Notes under the pieces: generated by a model
Seen by the model: the letters and a program-made list of their open reading frames with translations, nothing else
Databases searched by the model: none
What the model was told of the DNA's origin: nothing
Part shown: in pieces, positions 1-8,477 of the stretch
Position numbering within the stretch: position 1 is the first letter of the stretch
How the letters are laid out: every line of letters starts with the position of its first letter
Source: an uncultured Oscillospiraceae bacterium
GTDB lineage: Bacteria; Bacillota; Clostridia; Oscillospirales; Oscillospiraceae
Direction: 5' to 3'
DNA length: 8,477 nucleotides
Assembly (NCBI GenBank): GCA_934621665.1
Contig: CAKTUT010000068.1
Span: forward strand, 1-8,477
Made by a program: the position numbers and the translations under genes

Positions 1-1
1 T

Positions 2-46
2 AGAACCAATTTGCTGATTATGATTACCGACGCGATTGTCCAATAA
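2..46 (+). CDS. Possible 3' end of an upstream gene (14 codons, very uncertain)
   Basis: One frame is open from the left edge to a TAA at 44-46 and reads RTNLLIMITDAIVQ. Operons of this importer type usually run substrate-binding protein, permease, ATPase, so the tail of a periplasmic-type substrate-binding lipoprotein would be expected here. The 14 residues are too few to identify, and they do not obviously resemble the C-termini of that family. The other two frames close at 1-3 (TAG, then TGA at 55-57) and at 15-17 (TGA), so the upstream gene may equally end before the window. Treat this as a placeholder. Confidence 0.2.
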   Translation, partial: RTNLLIMITDAIVQ

Positions 47-54
47 TTTTGAAA

Positions 55-59
55 TGAGG
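55..59 (+). promoter_or_regulatory. Ribosome binding site of the permease gene
   Basis: TGAGG ends 8 nt before the ATG at 68. There is no other start codon in frame just upstream, so this site fixes the permease start. Confidence 0.6.
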
Positions 60-67
60 CTTTTGCC

Positions 68-1063
68 ATGAACCTATCCGCTTATTTCGCATCCCTGAAC
101 GTTCTGAATCTGCTATCCCGGATGCCTGCCGCTGTGGCGCAGGGCGTTATCTGGGGGCTTATGGCGTTGGGCGTGTTTATCACGTTCCGGCTGCTGGATA
201 TCGCCGATCTGACGGTGGACGGCTCGTTTGCGACGGGCGGTGCAGTGACCGTTATGCTGCTTCTCGCAGGCTGGCCCGCGTGGGCGGCGCTGCTGGCGGC
301 GCTTTTGGCGGGTGTGCTGACCGGACTTTGCACCGGCTTCCTGCATACAAAGCTCGGCATTCCGGCAATTCTGGCCGGTATCCTGACGCAGTTTTCACTG
401 TACTCCATCAACCTCCGCATTATGACCAAGGCGAACCAGACCGCCAGCATCAAAAAATTCGGTATGTTCTGGGAGACGGAGAGCGGCGGCAAGGGCTTTA
501 TCCTCTCGTCACTGCATATCCCACAGGCGATTGTCGTCGGGATTGTCCTTTCGGCACTGACGATTGCACTATTCTACTGGTACTTTGGCACAGAGCAGGG
601 AAGCGCGCTGCGCGCTACGGGTTCAAACCCTGCGATGAGCCGTGCGCAGGGCATTCACATTGAGGCGATGAAGGTTATTGGCCTTGGGCTTTCCAACGGC
701 ATGGTTGCGCTGGCTGGCGGACTGATGACGCAGTTTCAGGGTACAGCCGACGTAAGCATGGGACGCGGCGCGATTGTCATCGGTCTTGCGGCCATCATCA
801 TCGGCGAGGTGCTGTGCGACGCGATTTTCAGCAGGGGCTGCAATTTTGCCGTCCGGCTGGCGTTTGTGGTACTGGGCGGCGTGATCTACTATGTGGTCAT
901 GGTTATTATCCTTTGGCTGCGGCTTGACCCGAACGACCTTAAGCTGTTTACCGCGATTATCGTAGCGATTTTCCTTTCTGTACCCTATCTGCGCGCGCAG
1001 AGCAGGAGCTCATTTGCGCAGGCAAAAAAGCACGCCGGAGAGAGGAGCAAAAAATCATGCTGA
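68..1063 (+). CDS. ABC transporter permease, BPD_transp_2 family (COG4120/TrpY-like)
   Basis: Membrane-spanning subunit of an ABC importer, 331 aa. Hydrophobic segments suggest about nine membrane helices, near residues 21-43, 52-69, 71-92, 98-118, 151-173, 201-220, 233-250, 260-284 and 291-308. The tail from 309 is polar and basic and probably cytoplasmic. Two stretches are typical of the family: GLMALGVFITFRLLDIADLT (30-49), and the loop from G178 to I196 containing ALRATGSNPAM, expected to contact the ATPase. The family belongs to the branched-chain amino acid/sugar permease superfamily. COG4120 members sit with COG2984 substrate-binding proteins and COG1101 ATPases, and some streptococcal relatives are linked to tryptophan uptake. 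The substrate here cannot be read from sequence. The ATG has a good ribosome binding site, and the last 7 nt overlap the ATPase gene, implying translational coupling. Family assignment is firm; substrate is unknown. Confidence 0.9.
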   Translation: MNLSAYFASLNVLNLLSRMPAAVAQGVIWGLMALGVFITFRLLDIADLTVDGSFATGGAVTVMLLLAGWPAWAALLAALLAGVLTGLCTGFLHTKLGIPAILAGILTQFSLYSINLRIMTKANQTASIKKFGMFWETESGGKGFILSSLHIPQAIVVGIVLSALTIALFYWYFGTEQGSALRATGSNPAMSRAQGIHIEAMKVIGLGLSNGMVALAGGLMTQFQGTADVSMGRGAIVIGLAAIIIGEVLCDAIFSRGCNFAVRLAFVVLGGVIYYVVMVIILWLRLDPNDLKLFTAIIVAIFLSVPYLRAQSRSSFAQAKKHAGERSKKSC

Positions 1064-1851
1064 ATGTGGAACATATCTCCAAGACGTTTAACCGCGGCAC
1101 AATCAACGAAAAGCGCGCGCTGAACGATCTGAGCCTGAGTCTTGCGGACGGCGATTTTGTCACCGTGATTGGCGGCAACGGCGCGGGCAAATCGACGCTT
1201 TTGAACGCCGTGGCCGGCGTGTGGCCGGTGGACGACGGGAAAATTGAAATCAGCGGCGAGGACGTCACGGGTATGCCGGAATATCAGCGCGCACGCTATA
1301 TCGGCCGCGTATTCCAAGACCCCATGATGGGCACTGCGCCCAATATGCAGATTGAGGAAAATCTGGCGCTGGCGTACCGCCGCGGCAAAAAGCGCGGATT
1401 GCGCTGGGGTGTGACACAGCAGGAAAAGGCACTCTACCGCGAAAAGCTTGCGACGCTTGGTCTTGGACTGGAGGATCGCATGACGGCACGTGTGGGACTG
1501 CTGTCCGGCGGACAGCGTCAGGCGCTGACGCTCTTGATGGCGGCGCTGCAAGCGCCAAAAATCTTGCTGCTTGACGAGCACACGGCGGCGCTTGACCCGG
1601 CCACGGCGGCAAAGGTTTTGGAGCTGTCTGACCAGATTATCCGCGAGCACAAGCTAACGGCGATGATGATTACACACAACATGACCGACGCCATTCGTCA
1701 CGGCAACCGCCTGATTATGATGGATCGCGGCAGAATTGTGCTGGATATTGCGGGTGAGGAAAAAATGCGCCTGACAAAGGCAGATCTTCTGGCACGTTTT
1801 GCCGAAAAGGCGGGCGTACAGGAGGAGACAGACTCTGTTCTGCTGTCGTAA
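1057..1851 (+). CDS. ABC transporter ATP-binding protein (COG1101-like)
   Basis: Cytoplasmic ATPase that would power the adjacent permease, 264 aa. All nucleotide-binding motifs are intact: Walker A GGNGAGKST (39-47), Q-loop glutamine Q87 in VFQDP, signature LSGGQ (149-153), Walker B ILLLDE (169-174) with catalytic E174, D-loop ALDP (178-181), and switch histidine H207 in MITHN. The LSGGQRQALTLLMA stretch and the text following the switch histidine (NRLIMMDRGRIVLD) are characteristic of the COG1101 group that pairs with COG4120 permeases. The ATG overlaps the permease stop as ATGCTGA, and a GGAG (1044-1047) lies 9 nt upstream inside the permease gene. It is the last gene of the operon, with a terminator 20 nt after its stop. 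An active ATPase is expected; the transported substrate is unknown. Confidence 0.92.
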   Translation: MLNVEHISKTFNRGTINEKRALNDLSLSLADGDFVTVIGGNGAGKSTLLNAVAGVWPVDDGKIEISGEDVTGMPEYQRARYIGRVFQDPMMGTAPNMQIEENLALAYRRGKKRGLRWGVTQQEKALYREKLATLGLGLEDRMTARVGLLSGGQRQALTLLMAALQAPKILLLDEHTAALDPATAAKVLELSDQIIREHKLTAMMITHNMTDAIRHGNRLIMMDRGRIVLDIAGEEKMRLTKADLLARFAEKAGVQEETDSVLLS

Positions 1852-1870
1852 CGCACGGAAAGCCGTTCAT

Positions 1871-1918
1871 AAAAAACATTACCCTGCGCCGCAATTACGC
1901 GGTGCAGGGTAATTTTTT
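1871..1918 (+). terminator. Strong intrinsic terminator ending the ABC transporter operon
   Basis: A 15-bp stem (1878-1892 with 1899-1913) has a single G-U wobble (1888/1903), a 6-nt loop (1893-1898), and is followed by six T residues at 1913-1918. An A-run at 1871-1876 precedes the left arm, so the element also reads as a terminator on the minus strand (possibly bidirectional). It insulates rpoBC from read-through of the transporter operon. Confidence 0.92.
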
Positions 1919-1962
1919 GTCCCGAGGACGAAAAAGACCGCTTTCCTATTTGGAAAACGGAG

Positions 1963-1979
1963 AAATTTACAATATTTAT
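1963..1979 (+). promoter_or_regulatory. Possible UP element of the rpoB promoter
   Basis: A 17-base run made almost only of A and T (one C) lies 12 nt upstream of the -35 box, about -48 to -64 relative to the predicted start of transcription. This is roughly where alpha-subunit C-terminal domains bind strong promoters. Inferred from position and composition only. Confidence 0.35.
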
Positions 1980-1991
1980 GCGCGCAGAGAA

Positions 1992-2020
1992 TTGACAACG
2001 GCAATCCAGTATGCTAGAAT
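1992..2020 (+). promoter_or_regulatory. Sigma-A promoter of rpoBC
   Basis: TTGACA (1992-1997) is a perfect -35 box. A 17-nt spacer leads to TAGAAT (2015-2020), one base from the TATAAT consensus. TG at 2012-2013 adds an extended -10. Transcription should begin near 2026-2028. It is the only strong promoter-like sequence seen between the upstream terminator and rpoB, and it probably drives both rpoB and rpoC. Confidence 0.88.
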
Positions 2021-2026
2021 AGTTAT

Positions 2027-2184
2027 CCATAATGCCTGAGTGTGTGCTTTTGCCAAATATCCCTTTTACGCTAATTATTATAACACCGGCGCGGCAAATA
2101 TGCAAGCATTGTGATGCGTTTTTAACAACGCGACCTGGCGTATCAAATACACAGAACCAAAAAGAAAGGCTGTGATGTTTCATA
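2027..2184 (+). other. rpoB 5' untranslated leader with small alternative hairpins
   Basis: About 158 nt separate the predicted transcription start from the rpoB ATG. No known riboswitch, T-box or ribosomal-protein binding leader was recognised. Three short overlapping stems can be drawn. GCAT (2106-2109) pairs with ATGC (2114-2117) and is followed by five T. GCGTT (2116-2120) pairs with AACGC (2127-2131). ACGC (2128-2131) pairs with GCGT (2138-2141). They share bases and so exclude one another. The stems are only 4-5 bp, so function is speculative. Confidence 0.4.
2165..2169 (+). promoter_or_regulatory. Probable but poorly spaced ribosome binding site of rpoB
   Basis: AAAGG is the only Shine-Dalgarno-like sequence upstream of the rpoB ATG, but 15 nt separate them, more than the usual 5-10. 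An in-frame TGA at 2173-2175 excludes any earlier rpoB start. The same AAAGG is well placed (5 nt) for an out-of-frame ATG at 2175. Confidence 0.4.
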
Positions 2185-5100
2185 ATGGTGAGGACACAGG
2201 ATGTCGTGTTCGGCAAAACCGAACGCAAGAGCTTTGCCAAGCACGGCGAGGTACTGCCGATCCCCAATATGCTGAAAATCCAAAAGGATTCCTATGAATG
2301 GTTTCTGCGCGAGGGTCTGCACGAGGTCTTTAAGGACGTGGACGCGATCAGCGACTACACCGGCAACCTTGAGCTGAGCTTTCTGGACTACAGCATGAAC
2401 GAGCCGCCCAAGTACACCGTTGAGGAGTGCAAGGAGCGCGATGCAACGTACGCAAAGCCCATCAAGGTTCGCGTGCGCCTGCATAATAAGGAGACGGGCG
2501 AGATCAAGGAGCAGGAAATCTTCATGGGCGATTTCCCGCTGATGACCAACGGCGGCACGTTTGTCATTAACGGCGCTGAGCGTGTTATCGTCTCCCAGAT
2601 CGTCCGCAGCCCCGGTATGTATTACGGCGACGAGGTTGACAAGGCTGATCAGCATATCTATACCGCAACGGTTATCCCGTACCGCGGCGCGTGGCTGGAG
2701 TATGAGACCGACCTCAATAATGTCTTTTACGTTCGTATCGACAAGAACCGCAAGATCCCCATCACCTGCCTCATCCGCGCGCTGGGCATCTCCAGCGAGG
2801 GACAGATCAAGGAGCTCTTCGGCGAAGACCCCATGATTCTGGCAACACTGGAAAAGGACACCTGCCACACGCGCGAGGAATCGCTGCTTGAGATTTACCG
2901 CCGCCTGCGTCCGGGCGAGCCGCCCACAGTGGAAAGCGCCGAGAGCTATCTGGACGCGCTGTTCTTTGATGCGCGCCGCTATGACGTTTCCAAGGTTGGC
3001 CGCTATAAGTTCAACAAGAAGATGGACATTTGGAGCCGCCTGTCCGGTCAGACGCTGGCCAAGCCCATCGCCGACCCCATGACGGGCGAAATCCTTGCCA
3101 TGGACGGCGAAACGCTCAGCCGTGAAAAGGCCAAGATGATCTCTGAGCGCGGCGTCAACGATGCTGTCCTGCTGATTAACGATCGCGAGGTCAAAGTGTT
3201 CTCCAACGGCATGGTCGATATGGCGAACTTCGTTGATTTTGACCCGAAGCAGTATGACATCAAGGAAAAGGTCTGCTTCCGCGTGCTGCGCGAAATGCTG
3301 GAGACCGTTTCTGCCGACGGCTGGGAAGAGGCCATTGAGGAGCGCCGCGACGAGCTGATCCCCAAGCACATCACCAAGGACGACATCCTTGCTTCCATCA
3401 ACTATCTGCTGTGCATGGTGCACGGTGCAGGTACGCCCGATGACATTGACCATCTGGGCAACCGCCGTCTGCGCTGCGTGGGCGAGCTGCTGCAAAACCA
3501 GTTCCGCGTGGGCTTCACGCGTCTGGAGCGTGTTATCCGCGAGCGCATGACCATTCAGGATCTGGACGTAGTCACGCCGCAGAGCCTGATCAATATCCGT
3601 CCCGTGACTGCGGTGATCAAAGAGTTCTTCGGATCTTCTCCGCTGTCACAGTTTATGGATCAGAACAACCCGCTGGCAGAGCTGACGCACAAGCGCCGTC
3701 TGTCGGCACTTGGCCCGGGCGGTCTGTCGCGTGAGCGCGCATCGTTCGACGTCCGAGATATTCACTACACGCACTACGGCCGTATGTGCCCGATTGAGAC
3801 ACCAGAAGGTCCGAACATCGGCCTGATCAACTATCTGGCATCGTATGCGAGAATCAACGAGTACGGCTTTATCGAAGCGCCGTTCCGCAAGATTGACAAG
3901 GCTACCGGCCGCATCACCGACACCGTGGAATATATGACGGCCGATGTCGAGGACGATTACTACATCGCGCAGGCATCCGAGCCGGTGGACGAGGAGAACC
4001 GCTTCGTCAACCCGCGTGTCATCTGCCGTCACCGTGACGAGATCATCTCGGTTGAGCGTGAGCTCATCGACTATGTTGACGTTGCACCGAACATGATGAC
4101 CTCCATCGCAACGGCGTTCATTCCGTTCCTGGAAAACGACGACGCAAACCGCGCACTGATGGGCGCGAATATGCAGCGTCAGGCTGTGCCGCTGATGGTC
4201 ACCGAGTCTCCGATTGTCGCAACCGGCATCGAGCACAAGTGCGCCGTTGACTCTGAGGTCTGCATTACGGCGAAAGGCCCGGGCGTTGTCACCCGCGTGA
4301 GCGCCACCGGCATTTCCGTCCGCTATGACGACGGCAATACCGCCGACTATACGCTGACGAAGTTTGCCCGCTCCAACCAGGGCACGTGCATCAACCAGCG
4401 CCCGATTGTTGAAGCCGGCGAGCGCGTGGAGGCAGGTCAGGTAATCGCTGACGGTCCTGCCTGCTCACAGGGTGAAATTGCGCTTGGCAAGAACGTCCTG
4501 ATCGGCTTTATGACGTGGGAGGGCTACAACTACGAGGACGCCATTCTTCTGAACGAGCGTCTTGTCCGCGAGGACGTGTTCACCTCCATCCACATTGAAG
4601 AATATGAAACCGAGTCGCGCGACACTAAGCTCGGCCCGGAAGAAATCACCCGCGACATCCCCAACGTCGGCGAGGATACCCTCAAGGATCTGGATGAAAA
4701 CGGTGTGATCCGCGTTGGCGCGGAGGTCACCTCCGGCGACTATCTGGTCGGTAAGGTCACGCCCAAGGGCGAAACTGAGTTGACGGCGGAAGAGCGTCTG
4801 CTGCGCGCCATCTTCGGCGAAAAGGCAAGAGAAGTCCGCGACTCCTCCCTCAAGGTTCCGCACGGCGAGGCCGGTATCATCGTGGACGTCAAGGAATTCA
4901 CCCGCGAAAACGGCGACGAGCTTGCGCCCGGCGTCAACAAGGTTGTCCGCGTCTATATCGCCCAGAAGCGTAAAATTTCTGTCGGCGACAAGATGGCCGG
5001 CCGCCACGGCAACAAGGGCGTTGTTTCCCGCATCCTGCCGCAGGAGGATATGCCGTTCCTGCCCGATGGCACGCCGCTGGATATCGTTCTGAACCCGCTG

Positions 5101-5889
5101 GGCGTTCCGTCCCGTATGAACATCGGTCAGGTTCTGGAGGTTCACCTTGGCTATGCCGCCCACTCCATGGGCTGGAAAGTTGCTACGCCGATCTTTGACG
5201 GCGCAAACGAGAGAGAAATCCGTGAGCTGCTGAAAGAAGCGGGCGTTGCCGAGGACGGCAAGAGCGTTCTGTACGACGGCCGTACCGGCGAGGCCTTTGA
5301 CCAGCGCGTTACGGTCGGCTATCCGTACTACCTCAAGCTCCACCATCTGGTTGATGATAAGATTCACGCACGTTCCACCGGCCCGTACTCACTGGTTACG
5401 CAGCAGCCGCTCGGCGGCAAGGCACAGTTCGGCGGCCAGCGCTTCGGCGAAATGGAAGTCTGGGCACTGGAGGCCTATGGCGCGGCCTACACGCTGCAGG
5501 AAATCCTGACGGTCAAGTCCGACGACGTGACCGGCCGTGTCAAGACCTACGAGGCGATTGTCAAGGGTCACAACGTGCCCAAGCCCGGAGTGCCCGAATC
5601 GTTCAAGGTTCTGGTCAAGGAGCTTCAGTCTCTGTGCCTCGACGTCAAGGTGCTTGACGAGCAGGGCGACGAGATCGAGCTCAAGGATGAGGACGAGGAT
5701 GAGGGCTACGGCGCAGGCGGCAATTACAACGACGAAGAGCTGTCGCTGTATGACGGACCTGTCACTGGCGATGTCGGCGAGAATGAAGCCGCGGACAACG
5801 GCTATGAACTGAAAGACGAGGACGATGTGCTCGGCCTGCTCGGCGATGAGTCGGACGGCGATTCGAGCGAATCGGACGACGAAGAATAA
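2185..5889 (+). CDS. rpoB: DNA-directed RNA polymerase subunit beta
   Basis: Beta subunit of RNA polymerase, 1234 aa, complete. With beta' it forms the catalytic cleft and binds the RNA-DNA hybrid. The N-terminus (protein begins [12 protein letters not shown]) aligns with Firmicutes RpoB, which supports the ATG at 2185. The rifampicin pocket runs from G483 through L509; Q489, D492, H502 and S507 match E. coli Q513, D516, H526 and S531, all in the sensitive wild-type form. The active-site YNYEDA motif (781-786) supplies E784/D785. [12 protein letters not shown] (934-945) carries K936 and K944, equivalent to E. coli K1065 and K1073. The large E. coli-type beta insertions are absent, as in other Firmicutes. 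The conserved fold ends near residue 1157, followed by an unusually long acidic tail to 1234. It is the first gene behind its own promoter and is separated by 15 nt from rpoC. Identity is certain. Confidence 0.99.
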   Translation: MVRTQDVVFGKTERKSFAKHGEVLPIPNMLKIQKDSYEWFLREGLHEVFKDVDAISDYTGNLELSFLDYSMNEPPKYTVEECKERDATYAKPIKVRVRLHNKETGEIKEQEIFMGDFPLMTNGGTFVINGAERVIVSQIVRSPGMYYGDEVDKADQHIYTATVIPYRGAWLEYETDLNNVFYVRIDKNRKIPITCLIRALGISSEGQIKELFGEDPMILATLEKDTCHTREESLLEIYRRLRPGEPPTVESAESYLDALFFDARRYDVSKVGRYKFNKKMDIWSRLSGQTLAKPIADPMTGEILAMDGETLSREKAKMISERGVNDAVLLINDREVKVFSNGMVDMANFVDFDPKQYDIKEKVCFRVLREMLETVSADGWEEAIEERRDELIPKHITKDDILASINYLLCMVHGAGTPDDIDHLGNRRLRCVGELLQNQFRVGFTRLERVIRERMTIQDLDVVTPQSLINIRPVTAVIKEFFGSSPLSQFMDQNNPLAELTHKRRLSALGPGGLSRERASFDVRDIHYTHYGRMCPIETPEGPNIGLINYLASYARINEYGFIEAPFRKIDKATGRITDTVEYMTADVEDDYYIAQASEPVDEENRFVNPRVICRHRDEIISVERELIDYVDVAPNMMTSIATAFIPFLENDDANRALMGANMQRQAVPLMVTESPIVATGIEHKCAVDSEVCITAKGPGVVTRVSATGISVRYDDGNTADYTLTKFARSNQGTCINQRPIVEAGERVEAGQVIADGPACSQGEIALGKNVLIGFMTWEGYNYEDAILLNERLVREDVFTSIHIEEYETESRDTKLGPEEITRDIPNVGEDTLKDLDENGVIRVGAEVTSGDYLVGKVTPKGETELTAEERLLRAIFGEKAREVRDSSLKVPHGEAGIIVDVKEFTRENGDELAPGVNKVVRVYIAQKRKISVGDKMAGRHGNKGVVSRILPQEDMPFLPDGTPLDIVLNPLGVPSRMNIGQVLEVHLGYAAHSMGWKVATPIFDGANEREIRELLKEAGVAEDGKSVLYDGRTGEAFDQRVTVGYPYYLKLHHLVDDKIHARSTGPYSLVTQQPLGGKAQFGGQRFGEMEVWALEAYGAAYTLQEILTVKSDDVTGRVKTYEAIVKGHNVPKPGVPESFKVLVKELQSLCLDVKVLDEQGDEIELKDEDEDEGYGAGGNYNDEELSLYDGPVTGDVGENEAADNGYELKDEDDVLGLLGDESDGDSSESDDEE
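5658..5886 (+). other. Acidic C-terminal extension of RpoB
   Basis: Codons for residues 1158-1234 lie after the last conserved part of the beta C-terminal domain. From residue 1168 on, 28 of 67 residues are Asp or Glu with a single Lys, and Gly, Ser and Asn are common, so it is probably disordered. ELKDED occurs twice (1165-1170 and 1208-1213) with different codons, so this is not a recent DNA duplication. B. subtilis RpoB also ends in an acidic tail, but a shorter one. Confidence 0.8.
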
Positions 5890-5896
5890 GGAGGTG
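5888..5896 (+). promoter_or_regulatory. Perfect Shine-Dalgarno of rpoC
   Basis: AAGGAGGTG overlaps the last two bases of the rpoB stop codon and matches the anti-Shine-Dalgarno end of 16S rRNA. The GGAGG core ends 10 nt before the rpoC ATG. This contrasts with the weak site of rpoB and fixes the rpoC start at 5905. Confidence 0.9.
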
Positions 5897-5904
5897 GCAA
5901 TACA

Positions 5905-8477
<2,573 letters not shown>

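Noticed and set aside
985..1650. A 221-codon minus-strand frame over the ATPase gene
   Set aside because: Antisense shadow of an intact ABC ATPase with every motif present on the + strand.
1871..1918. The inverted repeat as a mobile-element end or CRISPR-like unit
   Set aside because: A single hairpin with a T-run directly after a stop codon is fully explained as an intrinsic terminator; no second copy or transposase is present.
2175..2297. 40-codon out-of-frame ORF overlapping the rpoB start as a real gene
   Set aside because: Composition is a frame shadow of rpoB and no family is recognisable; kept only as a translation-initiation observation.
2143..3495. A 450-codon minus-strand open frame over the rpoB 5' part
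   Set aside because: Same explanation: codon-bias mirror of rpoB, and it would start inside rpoB and run through the rpoB start and leader.

Overview
The window looks like a moderately GC-rich, low-redundancy chromosomal segment from a Gram-positive gut-type Clostridia, most plausibly Oscillospirales/Oscillospiraceae. The RNA polymerase subunits align closely along their length with Firmicutes RpoB/RpoC as I recall the B. subtilis proteins. RpoC also lacks, as far as it is visible, the inserts typical of Proteobacteria. Assignment below order level is inference. All genes visible are on the + strand.

Region 1 (1-1918) is the distal part of an ABC importer operon. It holds a BPD_transp_2-type permease (COG4120-like, 68-1063) and its ATPase (COG1101-like, 1057-1851), overlapping by 7 nt. 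A strong intrinsic terminator (1871-1918) closes the unit. The substrate-binding protein that normally precedes this pair is not recognisable; at most its last codons could lie at 2-46.

Region 2 (1919-2184) is a 266-base non-coding stretch. It carries a near-ideal sigma-A promoter (TTGACA, 17-nt spacer, TG-extended TAGAAT) and a leader of about 158 nt before rpoB. The ribosomal protein genes rplJ/rplL, which usually sit immediately upstream of rpoB, are absent, so rpoBC here is driven by its own promoter behind an unrelated transporter operon.

Region 3 (2185-8477) is rpoB (1234 aa, complete, with a long acidic C-terminal tail), 15 nt with a perfect Shine-Dalgarno, then rpoC (857 codons visible, cut by the right edge just after the bridge helix). 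Together they encode beta and beta', which form the catalytic core of RNA polymerase.

The most noteworthy feature is in rpoC. Between the catalytic NADFDGD loop and the bridge helix, about 128 residues (506-633) replace a linker of only about 9 residues in B. subtilis. The insert contains two 60-residue-spaced modules that resemble each other and also the conserved native segment directly downstream (637-680). This suggests a lineage-specific beta' insertion built by tandem duplication of a piece of the pore/secondary-channel domain.
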